From contig NZ_SIJC01000003.1 in assembly GCF_010078385.1 (NCBI RefSeq), positions 62,001-126,000 of the forward strand: a stretch of DNA of 64,000 bases, read 5' to 3'. A program made the position numbers and the translations under genes. Source of the stretch: Chengkuizengella sediminis (GTDB lineage: Bacteria > Bacillota > Bacilli > Paenibacillales > KCTC-33759). Positions 55,571 to 63,746 of the stretch are shown piece by piece (the first letter of the stretch is position 1; each line of letters opens with the position of its first letter). Below the pieces are notes generated by a model. It was given only the letters and a program-made list of their open reading frames with translations, had not been told where the DNA came from and did not search any database.

Positions 55571-55806
55571 TTCCTCCCTGATAATTTCTCTTTTAATTCA
55601 CGTAATTCATCAATAATCATGTCGTATTTTTCACTGAATTTTTCTAAAGTAGCGATTAATTACCCCTCTCTTTCTTTGTGAGACTGAATTAATTTATCTT
55701 CTCTTTCTTTGCTATTTCTCATTACAGTAATAAGTAACCATACAAAAAGGACCGCAAAAGGTCCCTGAGTTAAAAAGTATTGAATTATATTTAATTCCAA
55801 TAACAT
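55567..55806 (-). pseudogene. BhlA/UviB-type holin with in-frame stop
   Basis: LELNIIQYFLTQGPFAVLFV..., WLLITVMRNSKEREDKL, then GGG TAA (stop 55660-55662) and, in the same frame, LIATLEKFSEKYDMIIDELRELKEKL. This is the usual one-helix, coiled-tail shape of BhlA/UviB proteins, interrupted by one nonsense codon about residue 49. Confidence 0.65.
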
Positions 55807-55880
55807 TAAAAAACCCTACTTTAAATATGCAGGGTCTTTATCTATTCATATAGAAAAAACACTTGTGCCCCACTATAACT

Positions 55881-56218
55881 AAGAAGCTTAGAGACTATCT
55901 AAATGAAGAATTAATTAAATTCAAAATTGAAGTTGAAGCCGCTGAATATATCGCTCCAGAAAAAATGACATTTAAAGCATTTGTTCAAGAATGGAAGAAA
56001 ATATGGTGAAAAAGAACTCTCTCCTTCTACACTCCGTACATATACTTTCAATCTAAAAAATCATATACTACCAAGATTCGGTCATATGCAAATGGATAAA
56101 AGATTTGAAATCTATTCAGGAGCGTCTAGGTCACTCAAACTATAAAACAACAGCGGACACTTACGCTCACATTACAAAAAAATTGAGTAGACAAACGCAG
56201 AAAAATTTGATTCACTAA
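55881..56218 (+). pseudogene. Tyrosine integrase remnant
   Basis: KFKIEVEAAEYIAPEKMTFK.AFVQEWKK, then a one-base shift and KYGEKELSPSTLRTYTFNLK..HILPRFGHMQMDK, then after a deletion of most of the catalytic domain IQERLGHSNYKTTADTYAHITK, the end of the recombinase with its LGHSN and tyrosine region. Clearly dead. It lies 160 bases from the tRNA-Leu fragment. Confidence 0.75.
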
Positions 56219-56376
56219 ATCCAATAGAAAATAGAGGTTAAGAATTCAGTCTCCAATTCGTCCCCAACACACTATTTAATCACACTATCTATGTCAAATT
56301 AAAAGAGATGCGCCGACTCCAAAACATATAAAAAACCCTTTATGTACCAAGGGTTCCAAAGACTTGATATGTATGT

Positions 56377-56427
56377 TGCGGTCGAGAGGACTCGAACCTC
56401 CACGGGCTTTCGCCCACTACCCCCTCA
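56377..56427 (-). other. 3' half of tRNA-Leu (probable attachment-site remnant)
   Basis: Minus strand from TTGAGGGG (anticodon GAG position) through GTGGGCGAAAGCCCGTG (long variable arm), GGAGGTTCGAGTCCTC and acceptor CGACCGCA. A hairpin AACCCTT/AAGGGTT with T-run follows, as behind a tRNA. Only the half downstream of the anticodon is present, the pattern left by integration into a tRNA-Leu(GAG) gene. Confidence 0.7.
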
Positions 56428-56638
56428 AGGAAGAAAAAAGGATCTCTGGCGATTGGTGTAATTCGCTAGAGTCCTTTATCATCAAGGATTTCGACATTTT
56501 ATCAAAAGATGTAGATGGGTGTAAATATACCACTTTTGGTGTAATCCGTTCCCAAAATGTTCCCAATTTGATCCCTCTAGTCAATACTTGATTTTCCGTG
56601 TCATACCGCCAGTTTCAGCGGTTTTTTATAAAAACATT

Positions 56639-56869
56639 TTAACCATCATTAATTTCTGATTTTTTCATAATTGGAGACGGCATGTTCGTAATAAACCGCG
56701 TATACCCTTCCTTGCTCTTTACATAATTCAAACTGTGATATCTTTTTAAATTACTTAGATCCTCAGCCGTAAATGGATATAACTCATCTTTCAACTCGGT
56801 ATAGTTCTTTTTGTCGCATCCTTCAAGCAGCATATACGAAGTATTGGCGCTCATTAATTCGACCCTCAT
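56639..56869 (-). CDS. Hypothetical protein, unknown
   Basis: Up to 76 residues (SANTSYMLLEGCDKKNYTEL, YHSLNYVKSKEGYTRFITNM). ATG 56854 after GAGGGTCGAATTA is the likelier start than 56869. Sequence looks like a real small cytosolic protein; I do not recognise it. Confidence 0.5.
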   Translation of the reverse strand: MRVELMSANTSYMLLEGCDKKNYTELKDELYPFTAEDLSNLKRYHSLNYVKSKEGYTRFITNMPSPIMKKSEINDG

Positions 56870-57114
56870 GTATTTTAACTGTTTGACATTAAACTATTGC
56901 TCCAATAACAATTTAATCGAGGGAATTAAGACCGGATTTCAAACTTTTTAGAGGATCGCATTGTTCCAGCAAGGCGACTTTCCTATTTACATTATAATAT
57001 AAGTTGTTTAATATCATTGATAATAAATTTCCTTACAAAAAAACCTTTTTTTCCCAATTAAAAAAACCAGCCCACCAGCTTAGCAGAATGGTTCTTTGTA
57101 TATTAGTACTGTTT

Positions 57115-57216
57115 CTACCAGCCTGGATCAGTACCAGAAAATAATACCATGATTTCAGGTGCGTTTATTAGTGCAAAAAGGGTTATGGCAGTTAAGACCT
57201 TTTTTATACTTTTCAT
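57115..57216 (-). CDS. Secreted signalling-peptide precursor (Phr/AimP/AloP-like)
   Basis: 33 residues: basic start MKSIKKV, hydrophobic segment LTAITLFALINAPEIMVLF, and a short tail SGTDPGW. AAAGGTGATAATTT precedes the ATG, which overlaps the stop of the HTH-TPR receptor gene (ATGA), so translation is coupled. Gene size, export signal, C-terminal tail and the receptor directly upstream are the layout of RRNPP quorum-sensing cassettes (Rap-Phr, AimR-AimP, AloR-AloP). The mature peptide would be near the C-terminus. Confidence 0.65.
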   Translation of the reverse strand: MKSIKKVLTAITLFALINAPEIMVLFSGTDPGW

Positions 57217-58428
57217 AAATTATCACCTTTCCTAACTTTGTTATCATAATAAGTTCCTAGTTTCTCAAAAATTGAAACTATATCTCCATTATTAGTAGTA
57301 TGTATATTCGTAATTTGTTGTAAGCACTCACTTTCCAAGTTAATAAGATCGACTTTAGAGTATCGTTTTGCTGCCTCTAAATAAAAATTTATCCCTACCT
57401 CTAATTTTTCTGTTAGGAGGAAATACTCCCCTTTGAGTTTAAAATAGTGGGCTAATTCAGCCTTTTTAAAAGGGGTAACATAAGTTATTGATAATAGTTT
57501 CTCTTCTAGTTGGACAAGCTCTTCAATTGCTGATAAATTACCTGTTTGTAAATATAGTGTGAATAAAAAATTTACAACATGGAGTAAGGTAAATTCCCCA
57601 CAATGTGGTAGGTTCTTTTGAAGTATTGAAATAGCTAGTTCATGATTTCCATAGGCTGTATGTAACATAGCTTCTAGCACATTTGCATTGTCCTTCACTT
57701 CTGGAAGTAAGAATTCTTTATACCGATCCAAATATTCTTTAGCTTTTTCATAATCACCTAAGTAGTAGTATCCATTGCATACAGCTTGAATAGTATTTGC
57801 CCGCATTCTAGTATCAGATATCTTTGCATGAAGTGCCTTTTTACCCATCTCTACACTTTCTTCAAATAAACACAAGTTGTAAGCATGAACAGAAAATTTA
57901 TAGTACATTACACCCATCTCTTCACTCGTAAGGAACTCTTCAAAATCTATAATAACTTTTCCAGAAGCGTATTCCGTGAGCCCGAGAGTGGCTAACAATC
58001 AATTTATAAAGCGATAGCTTAATAGAAGGCTCTTCAAATCTTGCAACAAAATCAAATAGCATTTCTACTAAATCTACACTTTCCATTGTAGGAGATTGAA
58101 GGATTTTCTTAGCAAGCTTAATAACTAAACTAATGTCTTTCCCTTGAAAGTCATCTAAAATTGTAAATAAAACTTCAGATCTTTCCTCTATCTCTATATA
58201 ACGTTCCATCATCTCTACATAAGGGATTTTTAATCTTGAGCTAATTTTTCGAATAGTTGGTAAATTGGGACGTTTCGTTTGTCCCGATTCAATTCGTGAT
58301 ATGCTAGCCTTGTCAACTTTAGATAATTCTTCTAATTGTACTAATGTCATTTCTGCTTGTTTGCGATGATGTCGTATGAGATCACCCAAAGATGATAGTG
58401 GTTTTTCAACGGATTCAGTCACGGACAA
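57213..58428 (-). pseudogene. RRNPP-type HTH-TPR peptide receptor, frameshifted
   Basis: First frame (57940-58428, 162 residues): XRE helix-turn-helix LGDLIRHHRKQAEMTLVQLE.ELSKVDKASISRIESG and the start of the helical repeat part. Second frame (57213-about 58000, 261 residues): TPR-like repeats (MYYKFSVHAYNLCLFEESVE, CNGYYYLGDYEKAKEYLDRY). The two overlap out of phase near 57985-58005, at SHSRAHG. Compared with similar receptors about 30 residues seem to be missing at the join, so a deletion rather than one slipped base is likely. If translated separately, the DNA-binding and peptide-binding parts are disconnected. Signalling peptide gene coupled at the 3' end. Confidence 0.7.
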
Positions 58429-59008
58429 TAGCTCCTTTCAATCTATTTTCCAACCAAGAAAGGTTGGAAAATACGCTTACCTACCCTTAATTTCCCAACT
58501 TAAAAAACAAAATTTTTTATTGAATAAGTTCAACGTATAAAATACCCCCAAATCAGGATATCCGTTAAACTTTTTTATTGGATTTTTTTAATATTAAATT
58601 ACAATATTTAGGTCAAGGTTATCATACCATCAATTTTTTGACAATATTTTTCTAATCACAATATTTAAACAAATTGTAGTATAATCCTTCCGCCTTATGT
58701 CAAAGCTTGTCTATCAGTTTTTGTTTTTTAAGTATTGCAAATAAGTCAAGTAGATATTAAAGCCCTAATCGGGTTTTTAGCCTTTTAACTAACCACAAGA
58801 AAGTACCCGTACAAAACGAGACAATAGACCTCTGTGGAAATGATAATTATAAACCTAATAAAAAACTAGAAAGAAATTTTTAGATACTGCAAATCAATAT
58901 AATCCAAATGTTAAGGAATCGGATTTTTGGTAAGAGATTAGGAGTTTGATATAATAAAATAGAACTGTGTACCAGTTCACAAAGCTAATTTTGTTTATGG
59001 GCAAATGG
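58429..59008. other. Long intergenic region upstream of the receptor
   Basis: No ORF seen. Notable are TTGACA at 58638-58643, TATAAT at 58680-58685 and a weak terminator AAGCCC/GGGTTTTT at 58760-58778 on the plus strand, which could bound a short RNA; support is thin. The receptor promoter should lie near 58450-58520. Confidence 0.3.
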
Positions 59009-59052
59009 CCTCATTAGGGATGAGACCGAACCACTGACTTAGGTTGGTGGTT
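59009..59052 (+). terminator. Double hairpin with T-run, repeated element
   Basis: CTCAT-TAGGG-ATGAG (59009-59023) then AACCAC/GTGGTT (59029-59052) followed by TTTTTTT. The first part recurs at 50851-50880. The RNA it terminates is unknown. Confidence 0.6.
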
Positions 59053-59137
59053 TTTTTGTTTGGAAAAACAAATCCCCACTTGGTTTAATTTTTATCAAGA
59101 CCTATATCACACACAATGATCTAGAAATTTGGAAGAT

Positions 59138-59266
59138 TTAGATCTCCAAATCAAATTGTATAATTTCTCCAAATTCAATAGGGGCTAGAAAGTAACATCT
59201 ATCTCCAAGTAAAACGATCACTAACAATATAAACAACACTAACACCACTGCTACAAATGCGATCAT
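59138..59266 (-). CDS. YjcZ-like mini-protein with altered tail
   Basis: 42 residues: MIAFVAVVLVLFILLVIVLL is the YjcZ-type helix; GDRCYFLAPIEFGEIIQFDLEI replaces the usual GSWGY end. ATGGAGGTGAAAGAT precedes the ATG, and a sigma-K-like promoter lies at 59294-59321. Confidence 0.65.
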   Translation of the reverse strand: MIAFVAVVLVLFILLVIVLLGDRCYFLAPIEFGEIIQFDLEI

Positions 59267-59293
59267 ATCTTTCACCTCCATATTTTCATACTA

Positions 59294-59321
59294 TATACTA
59301 TGTTAATAGACTCTTATTGGT
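59294..59321 (-). promoter_or_regulatory. Sigma-K-like promoter
   Basis: ACC, 16 bases, CATAGTATA (59294-59302); upstream sequence nearly identical to that of 51939-51966. Confidence 0.65.
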
Positions 59322-59538
59322 ATAGGGCAGGTGATCTAAGACAAGCGCATATTTTACTCCTAAACGAAAAATAACCACCCATAAAAGGTGGTTTTTATTT
59401 TTTAAACGGTGAATCATAATCCCTAGTCATTATAATCTTTATGTTTTGAGTATTCCCATCTGGACATTCTATATAACCACCCCTGTTTTGATTTCTAGTT
59501 CAGGGATAGTAGAAATAGTAAAATAATTGTAGCATTCA

Positions 59539-59578
59539 AAAAGCTTCTTTCCTTGAAACTAGTGGAAGAAGCTTTTTG
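59539..59578. terminator. Bidirectional terminator
   Basis: AAAAAGCTTCTT/AAGAAGCTTTTT; related to the hairpin behind copy A. Just upstream (59486-59515) is another scrap of the small winged-helix gene (TIPELEIKTG on the minus strand). Confidence 0.7.
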
Positions 59579-59742
59579 AGTTGCTAAGTGAAATATCATA
59601 ACTTATTCCCATCATATTGCAATACATCACAGGCTGACACAGACAAATGCTGATTTTTTAATACTAAGATATACGTCCAATCATTTTATCAAATCCGTTC
59701 ATACAATACCTCATCAAATACATTAAAAAGGAGATAATCCCT

Positions 59743-60279
59743 ATGGGACATTTTGATGAAACGATCTGTGATTGTTGCGTCTGTCCGATGCAGTGTGTTT
59801 TGAAGCAGTTAATTCGAGAAGAAGTAGTTCAGATTGAAACTCGAACTGATTCTGTTAATTTGCAAATAACGGAAGTAAAAAACTTTATTGTTTCTGGCAT
59901 AGACGATGGAACTGGTGAGGTAGTTCATTTTCCCATTTGTAATATATCTGCTGTTTTTCCAAGGGAAACATTTTCCTTAGAATTAAAACCGATCAAAAAA
60001 AGCACGAAAGGAGAATGCGTTTGTTGTGAGGATCCCATAACCAATTTAGCCAACTCATTAAAAGGGGAGACAGTATTTATTGACTATATAGGAGGTGGTA
60101 CTCCTGCCATAATACGTGATGTAGGAGAAGGAATTGTGATTGGAGAAGACACAACGGGATCAGGATTAATAGTTGCTATAACTAGTTGTGCCATAACTGA
60201 AATTAGAGAAGGTTCGGTAAAAGAAAATGATGGGTTTGTTAACGATACATCGGACGAAAAGAAGCGATATCGAGAATGA
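59743..60279 (+). CDS. Cys-rich CDCC-family protein (copy D)
   Basis: 178 residues, AAAGGAGATAATCCCT before the ATG. MGHFDETICDCCVCPMQCVL, KGECVCCEDPITN, VGEGIVIGED; acidic tail ending KKRYRE. Upstream: ACGTCCAATCA (59674-59684) and CATACAATA (59700-59708), the latter a good match to a sigma-E/sigma-K -10. The pseudogene copy B is closest to D and E in its start. Confidence 0.74.
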   Translation: MGHFDETICDCCVCPMQCVLKQLIREEVVQIETRTDSVNLQITEVKNFIVSGIDDGTGEVVHFPICNISAVFPRETFSLELKPIKKSTKGECVCCEDPITNLANSLKGETVFIDYIGGGTPAIIRDVGEGIVIGEDTTGSGLIVAITSCAITEIREGSVKENDGFVNDTSDEKKRYRE

Positions 60280-60352
60280 GGGATAATTTAAAATTCACAT
60301 TAAATTAAAAATAAAAACCCCCCCCAGCTACCTAAGGAGGGCACTGAAAAAC

Positions 60353-60541
60353 TTACCTTTTTATAATTAAGGGGGGCAAAATATGTCTCCCTCTATGCAA
60401 AACGAGCCTTAGAAGCGATTCTAGAAGCTCGTCTTTACCTGTTTTAATTTCAAGTTCTTTAATGGTTGGCATTCTTTTTTTTATTGAATGAGGGAAGTTA
60501 TACAGGATACGTAATACTTTTCTTTCAAGGTCAGTAAGCAT
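60353..60541 (-). CDS. Small winged-helix-like protein
   Basis: 62 residues: LTDLERKVLRILYNFPHSIKK and MPTIKELEIKTGKDELLESL read like the first helices of a winged helix. ATG overlaps the YolD-like stop (TGATG), so it is the partner gene. The C-terminal HRGRHILPPLIIKR differs from the decayed copy (LNGLVRGED), so its end may be altered. Confidence 0.55.
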   Translation of the reverse strand: MLTDLERKVLRILYNFPHSIKKRMPTIKELEIKTGKDELLESLLRLVLHRGRHILPPLIIKR

Positions 60542-60882
60542 CAGGACACCCCCACTATATCACCAAACTTGATCCACTCATATTCATGCTCATGCTCTAA
60601 TTTAATTTGTCTTAATTGGGGATCGAATTTAGCTACTGTTCCAGTTTTAAATGCGTTCTGTCCAAAATCTCTGAACAATTCAATTATAATTTCAGATTTA
60701 CTCAGCATGGAATCTGATAACTGCTGAGATATGATATTAACCTCTTCCTCTACAAGTACTGGTTTCGTCTTTCTGTCTCTCTCATATTGATAATCATTTA
60801 TGCGTTCTTTATGTTCAGGTAGTATCATTCTGCTTGCTTCCCACATCATATTTGATCCAGGCGTTAGTTTATTTTCTTTCAT
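60541..60882 (-). CDS. YolD-like protein
   Basis: 113 residues from ATG 60882 (AGAGGTGAGTGAA upstream; the GTG three codons earlier lies inside the site). GSNMMWEASRMILPEHKERI and VGVS-ending KFGDIVGVS are typical of the YolD-like family, small proteins found beside Y-family polymerases or on mobile elements of Bacilli. Function unclear. Here no polymerase is present; the partner is the winged-helix gene. Confidence 0.75.
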   Translation of the reverse strand: MKENKLTPGSNMMWEASRMILPEHKERINDYQYERDRKTKPVLVEEEVNIISQQLSDSMLSKSEIIIELFRDFGQNAFKTGTVAKFDPQLRQIKLEHEHEYEWIKFGDIVGVS

Positions 60883-61029
60883 TTCACTCACCTCTCATTA
60901 GAACATTTGTTCTTATTATATAAGAGACACAGGGAGTTATGCAATAGCACAATTTTTGAAAATAGTTACACGTCCAGTCAAAGCCACACAACTATGAATA
61001 CATTAATAAAAAATGAAGGACGTGATTGT

Positions 61030-61488
61030 ATGGGGGCTTTTGATAGAACTATTTGCGACTGTTGCGTTTGTCCGATGCAGTGTGTGTTAAAACAGTTAGT
61101 GAGGGAGGAAGTTAGAATATTTACTCTTGACGATCATGACACAGGTACTTTAACTAATGTCGATAATTTTATCGCTACTCTTGATGATAACGGTGATATT
61201 TTAGAATACCCAATTGGCTCCATTTGTGCTGTTTCGAGTATAGAACCATTTGATTTCAAATTAAAACCCATTAGAAAAAACGTCAAAGGAGAATGTTCGT
61301 GTATTGAAGATCCAACAACAAAATTAGCAGAATCTAAAATAGGGAAGTCCACAACAATTCTAGCTGGTGACTTTAACGATGATGGAATAATTATTAAAGT
61401 TGGAGAAGGAATTGTCATTCTTTTGGAAGAAGAAACAACAGCTATATCTAGTTGTAAAATACAACGATTCGGAGTGCCGCAGCCATAA
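61030..61488 (+). CDS. Cys-rich CDCC-family protein (copy E)
   Basis: 152 residues from ATG 61030 (AAGGACGTGA upstream); the frame is open 41 codons further back without a site. MGAFDRTICDCCVCPMQCVL, KGECSCIEDPTTK (one Cys fewer than A, C and D in the second cluster), KVGEGIVILLEEE. Upstream block ACACGTCCAGTCAAA (60968-60982). Probable spore-coat protein by context. Confidence 0.72.
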   Translation: MGAFDRTICDCCVCPMQCVLKQLVREEVRIFTLDDHDTGTLTNVDNFIATLDDNGDILEYPIGSICAVSSIEPFDFKLKPIRKNVKGECSCIEDPTTKLAESKIGKSTTILAGDFNDDGIIIKVGEGIVILLEEETTAISSCKIQRFGVPQP

Positions 61489-61653
61489 ATTTTTTACAGT
61501 TGAAATATGAATAGAGAGTATAACCTTTAAACATTACTTGTATAAAATTAATTTGAGAAAAAGTAATCCAACATAAAATAGTAATTCGTTTAGATTCAGT
61601 ATAACTATCTGATTTAATTTTATATATAACAAACTTTTAAAAGTTATATGAAA

Positions 61654-61681
61654 AAAAGGGCAGTGTGTTAACTGCCCTTTT
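61654..61681. terminator. Bidirectional terminator
   Basis: AAAAGGGCAGT/ACTGCCCTTTT between copy E and the partition operon. Confidence 0.85.
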
Positions 61682-61759
61682 ACCTCTATTCATATTGTAA
61701 TAATTCTCTAGCTTGTGCCCTTCCTCTCGATGTTCGATAGTCATTTATATATGTTGGTT

Positions 61760-61990
61760 TCATATTTTGTTTTTAACTCTTGCCTGTTCATCATCGATGT
61801 GTAAGCTACCACGTAAATACAGTTTTAACGCATCTTCAATTACGTCATCCTCTTTAATATGGTCCACTTCATCTACTTTAGCATTATGTAATGCAACATA
61901 TGTAGTTAAAACCTTTTCTATTCTCTGATCCATCGTGACAGTAAAATAAACCTTATCGTCTTTTCCAAACCACCAGTTAAGTAATCCCAT
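61760..61990 (-). CDS. Small protein of the partition operon, unknown
   Basis: 76 residues from ATG 61990 (AAGGGAGGAATTATTAAA upstream): MGLLNWWFGKDDKVYFTVTM then KEDDVIEDALKLYLRGSLHID. A beta strand plus helix pattern compatible with a ribbon-helix-helix-type DNA binder, but not recognised. Starts one base after the preceding gene. Confidence 0.55.
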   Translation of the reverse strand: MGLLNWWFGKDDKVYFTVTMDQRIEKVLTTYVALHNAKVDEVDHIKEDDVIEDALKLYLRGSLHIDDEQARVKNKI

Positions 61991-61991
61991 T

Positions 61992-62234
61992 TTAATAATT
62001 CCTCCCTTGTGAATGTACATAAGTAAAATGACCTTTCCTATTATCCCTTGGGTATTTATCTGCAATATAATTTAAAAACCCGTTTGAACCTAAAGCGTAA
62101 TCAATCGCTTCTGTATAAAGTAAATTAAATGACATGGGGTGCTTAAAACAAATGATCTCAGCTTCAGCATGAAGCTCTTGCTTTAAACGTAGTTGAAACC
62201 TGTGTTTACGGTCTAACCTTCTTCTTCCCTCCAT
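61992..62234 (-). CDS. Small protein of the partition operon, unknown
   Basis: 80 residues, TTGAGGTGATTGATTAA before the ATG. Basic start (MEGRRRLDRKHRFQLRLKQ) and ELHAEAEIICFKHPMSFNLL. Could be a DNA-binding protein of a plasmid-derived element; family not recognised. Confidence 0.55.
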   Translation of the reverse strand: MEGRRRLDRKHRFQLRLKQELHAEAEIICFKHPMSFNLLYTEAIDYALGSNGFLNYIADKYPRDNRKGHFTYVHSQGRNY

Positions 62235-62316
62235 TTAATCAATCACCTCAATTTTTTCAAAGTTAAGTTCGATGTCATGACATCATAGTATCTAGTTTTG
62301 TACGGTAGGGGAGAGG

Positions 62317-62538
62317 TTAACCCAAAAGGTTAAGTATCTCCCCTTCATCCCTAGAACCATCCTCTCTTTTCAACTTCCGTGGTGTTGGTTGAGACTCTTT
62401 CCCTTCCATCCAATGAAAAAGCACCTCTTTAATGAAGGAAGAGCGATTGCTGCTTTGTTCATTCAACCAATTCAACATATTCATATGATGTTTATTATTT
62501 GGGTTAAAAGCGATTTGAACATTAATTTGCCCTTTCAT
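62317..62538 (-). CDS. ParR-like centromere-binding protein candidate
   Basis: 73 residues: beta strand QINVQIAFNPNNK, helix HHMNMLNWLNEQ, then SSNRSSFIKEVLFHWMEGKE, the strand-helix-helix order of ribbon-helix-helix proteins. It overlaps the ParM-like gene by 17 bases, the standard position of ParR behind ParM. Confidence 0.65.
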   Translation of the reverse strand: MKGQINVQIAFNPNNKHHMNMLNWLNEQSSNRSSFIKEVLFHWMEGKESQPTPRKLKREDGSRDEGEILNLLG

Positions 62539-63331
62539 ATGCTACACGCCCCATTTCATACATACCTAACGCATTAGCAAAATGATGATTGTGATTGATC
62601 GTGATATTGCTGTTTGGATATTGTTCTTTCACATAGACATCCATTTCAGGTGCTTTTCCACCTATCAACATGATCCTTTCATCAAAATCATTCCACTTTT
62701 TTTCTAATTTGAACTTAATACCCCGTATGATGGACCTGAAATCTGTATCAATTAAGCTCTCGAAGCCAAAATCAAAGGTATGACTTCGTTTATCAGTGAG
62801 TCTACGGTTACGGATCGCAATAGCGTGAATTGTAGATGAACCAAAATCAAGTATGTTTAAATCGTTGTGTATTGGCATTGAGTAGTAAGCTGCCATTCCT
62901 TCAGGTGCTACACCAACATTATGGATCGTGATTCTATAGTCTTTATGATTGACTTTGAAATGTTTGGTCCCTATCAGCATGTTTTTAAGTACTTCTCTTT
63001 CTTTTAACGTGTTAATGCCAAATGGATTCCCTACAACAATACTAAAATCCGTTCCTGGCATCCTGCTAAATGCTGCAAATAGATTAATCAAAGTAACTGT
63101 ATTAGATTTGTGCCAATCAGGAGAGTTCAAATAATTCTGTCCTTCTCTTTCAGCTAGATCACCCACAAAAAACATTTGGTTTTTATACTCTACGACCATG
63201 TTTTGGTCGTCTAGTGGAACATCACCCCTCAACTCTCTAAACGTTGATACACATGATAAATGACTTTGTGTGCCCCCTCTCCATTTTATCTTTGTTCTAA
63301 ACTTGCCAATATCTGCACCAACTGTAATCAT
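62522..63331 (-). CDS. ParM/StbA-type actin-like plasmid segregation ATPase
   Basis: 269 residues, AAAGGAGTGATGAA before the ATG. Actin-fold nucleotide sites: phosphate-1 GADIGKFRTKI, phosphate-2 ILDFGSSTIHAIAI, adenosine motif IMLIGGKAPEM. Shorter than R1 ParM (about 320), mostly in subdomain IIA. It should polymerise and move DNA bound by ParR at parC. In a chromosome it points to a plasmid-like or phage-plasmid element. Confidence 0.82.
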   Translation of the reverse strand: MITVGADIGKFRTKIKWRGGTQSHLSCVSTFRELRGDVPLDDQNMVVEYKNQMFFVGDLAEREGQNYLNSPDWHKSNTVTLINLFAAFSRMPGTDFSIVVGNPFGINTLKEREVLKNMLIGTKHFKVNHKDYRITIHNVGVAPEGMAAYYSMPIHNDLNILDFGSSTIHAIAIRNRRLTDKRSHTFDFGFESLIDTDFRSIIRGIKFKLEKKWNDFDERIMLIGGKAPEMDVYVKEQYPNSNITINHNHHFANALGMYEMGRVAYERAN

Positions 63332-63343
63332 TTCATCACTCCT

Positions 63344-63408
63344 TTAGATGTTATCTAGATATTATCTAGTACCTAAAATTTTTGATTAGATGTTATCTAG
63401 ATATTATC
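63344..63408. repeat. Two perfect 23-bp direct repeats, parC-like centromere
   Basis: Identical 23-mers at 63344-63366 and 63386-63408, 42 bp apart (four helical turns), each containing ATCTAGAT flanked by TTATC/ATTATC. They lie directly upstream of the parM-like gene, where ParR-binding iterons are expected; the first one also overlaps the ribosome site region. Confidence 0.75.
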
Positions 63409-63524
63409 CGCCCCATTTGTTAAGAGTGTATTAGCTACTGGTTGTCCACTATTCCTAATTGATTAGGAATATTTTTATAGAGTTTTGGGAATAATGGTGA
63501 TACGTATAAAAAAGGAGAGGTTAG

Positions 63525-63746
63525 ATGTTTGGATTAGGGAAGAATAGAAGTGATTTAGGTAAGTATTTAGATAGGGATGGTTTGACGCAGGATTGGTTAA
63601 AAGAAGAGACGGGATTAAACAAGAATACTGTCGGTGATTTATGTTCAGGAAATAGATCACCCAATGCTAGGACTATGGGGAAAATAATAAAAGCCCTACG
63701 TGAAAGAGACCCTTCCGTTAGAGCTGATCAGTTTTGGGATTTGTGA
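63525..63746 (+). CDS. XRE/Cro-type small DNA-binding protein
   Basis: 73 residues, AAGGAGAGGTTAG before the ATG. DGLTQDWLKEETGLNKNTVG and DLCSGNRSPNARTMGKIIKAL are the helix-turn-helix of a Cro/C1-type regulator. It is divergent from the partition operon and may control it or the element's maintenance. Confidence 0.82.
   Translation: MFGLGKNRSDLGKYLDRDGLTQDWLKEETGLNKNTVGDLCSGNRSPNARTMGKIIKALRERDPSVRADQFWDL

Noticed and set aside
63344..63408. Start of a CRISPR array
   Set aside because: Only two 23-bp repeats with one 19-bp spacer, no cas genes, and placed exactly before parM, which fits a centromere better. No CRISPR array was found anywhere in the window.
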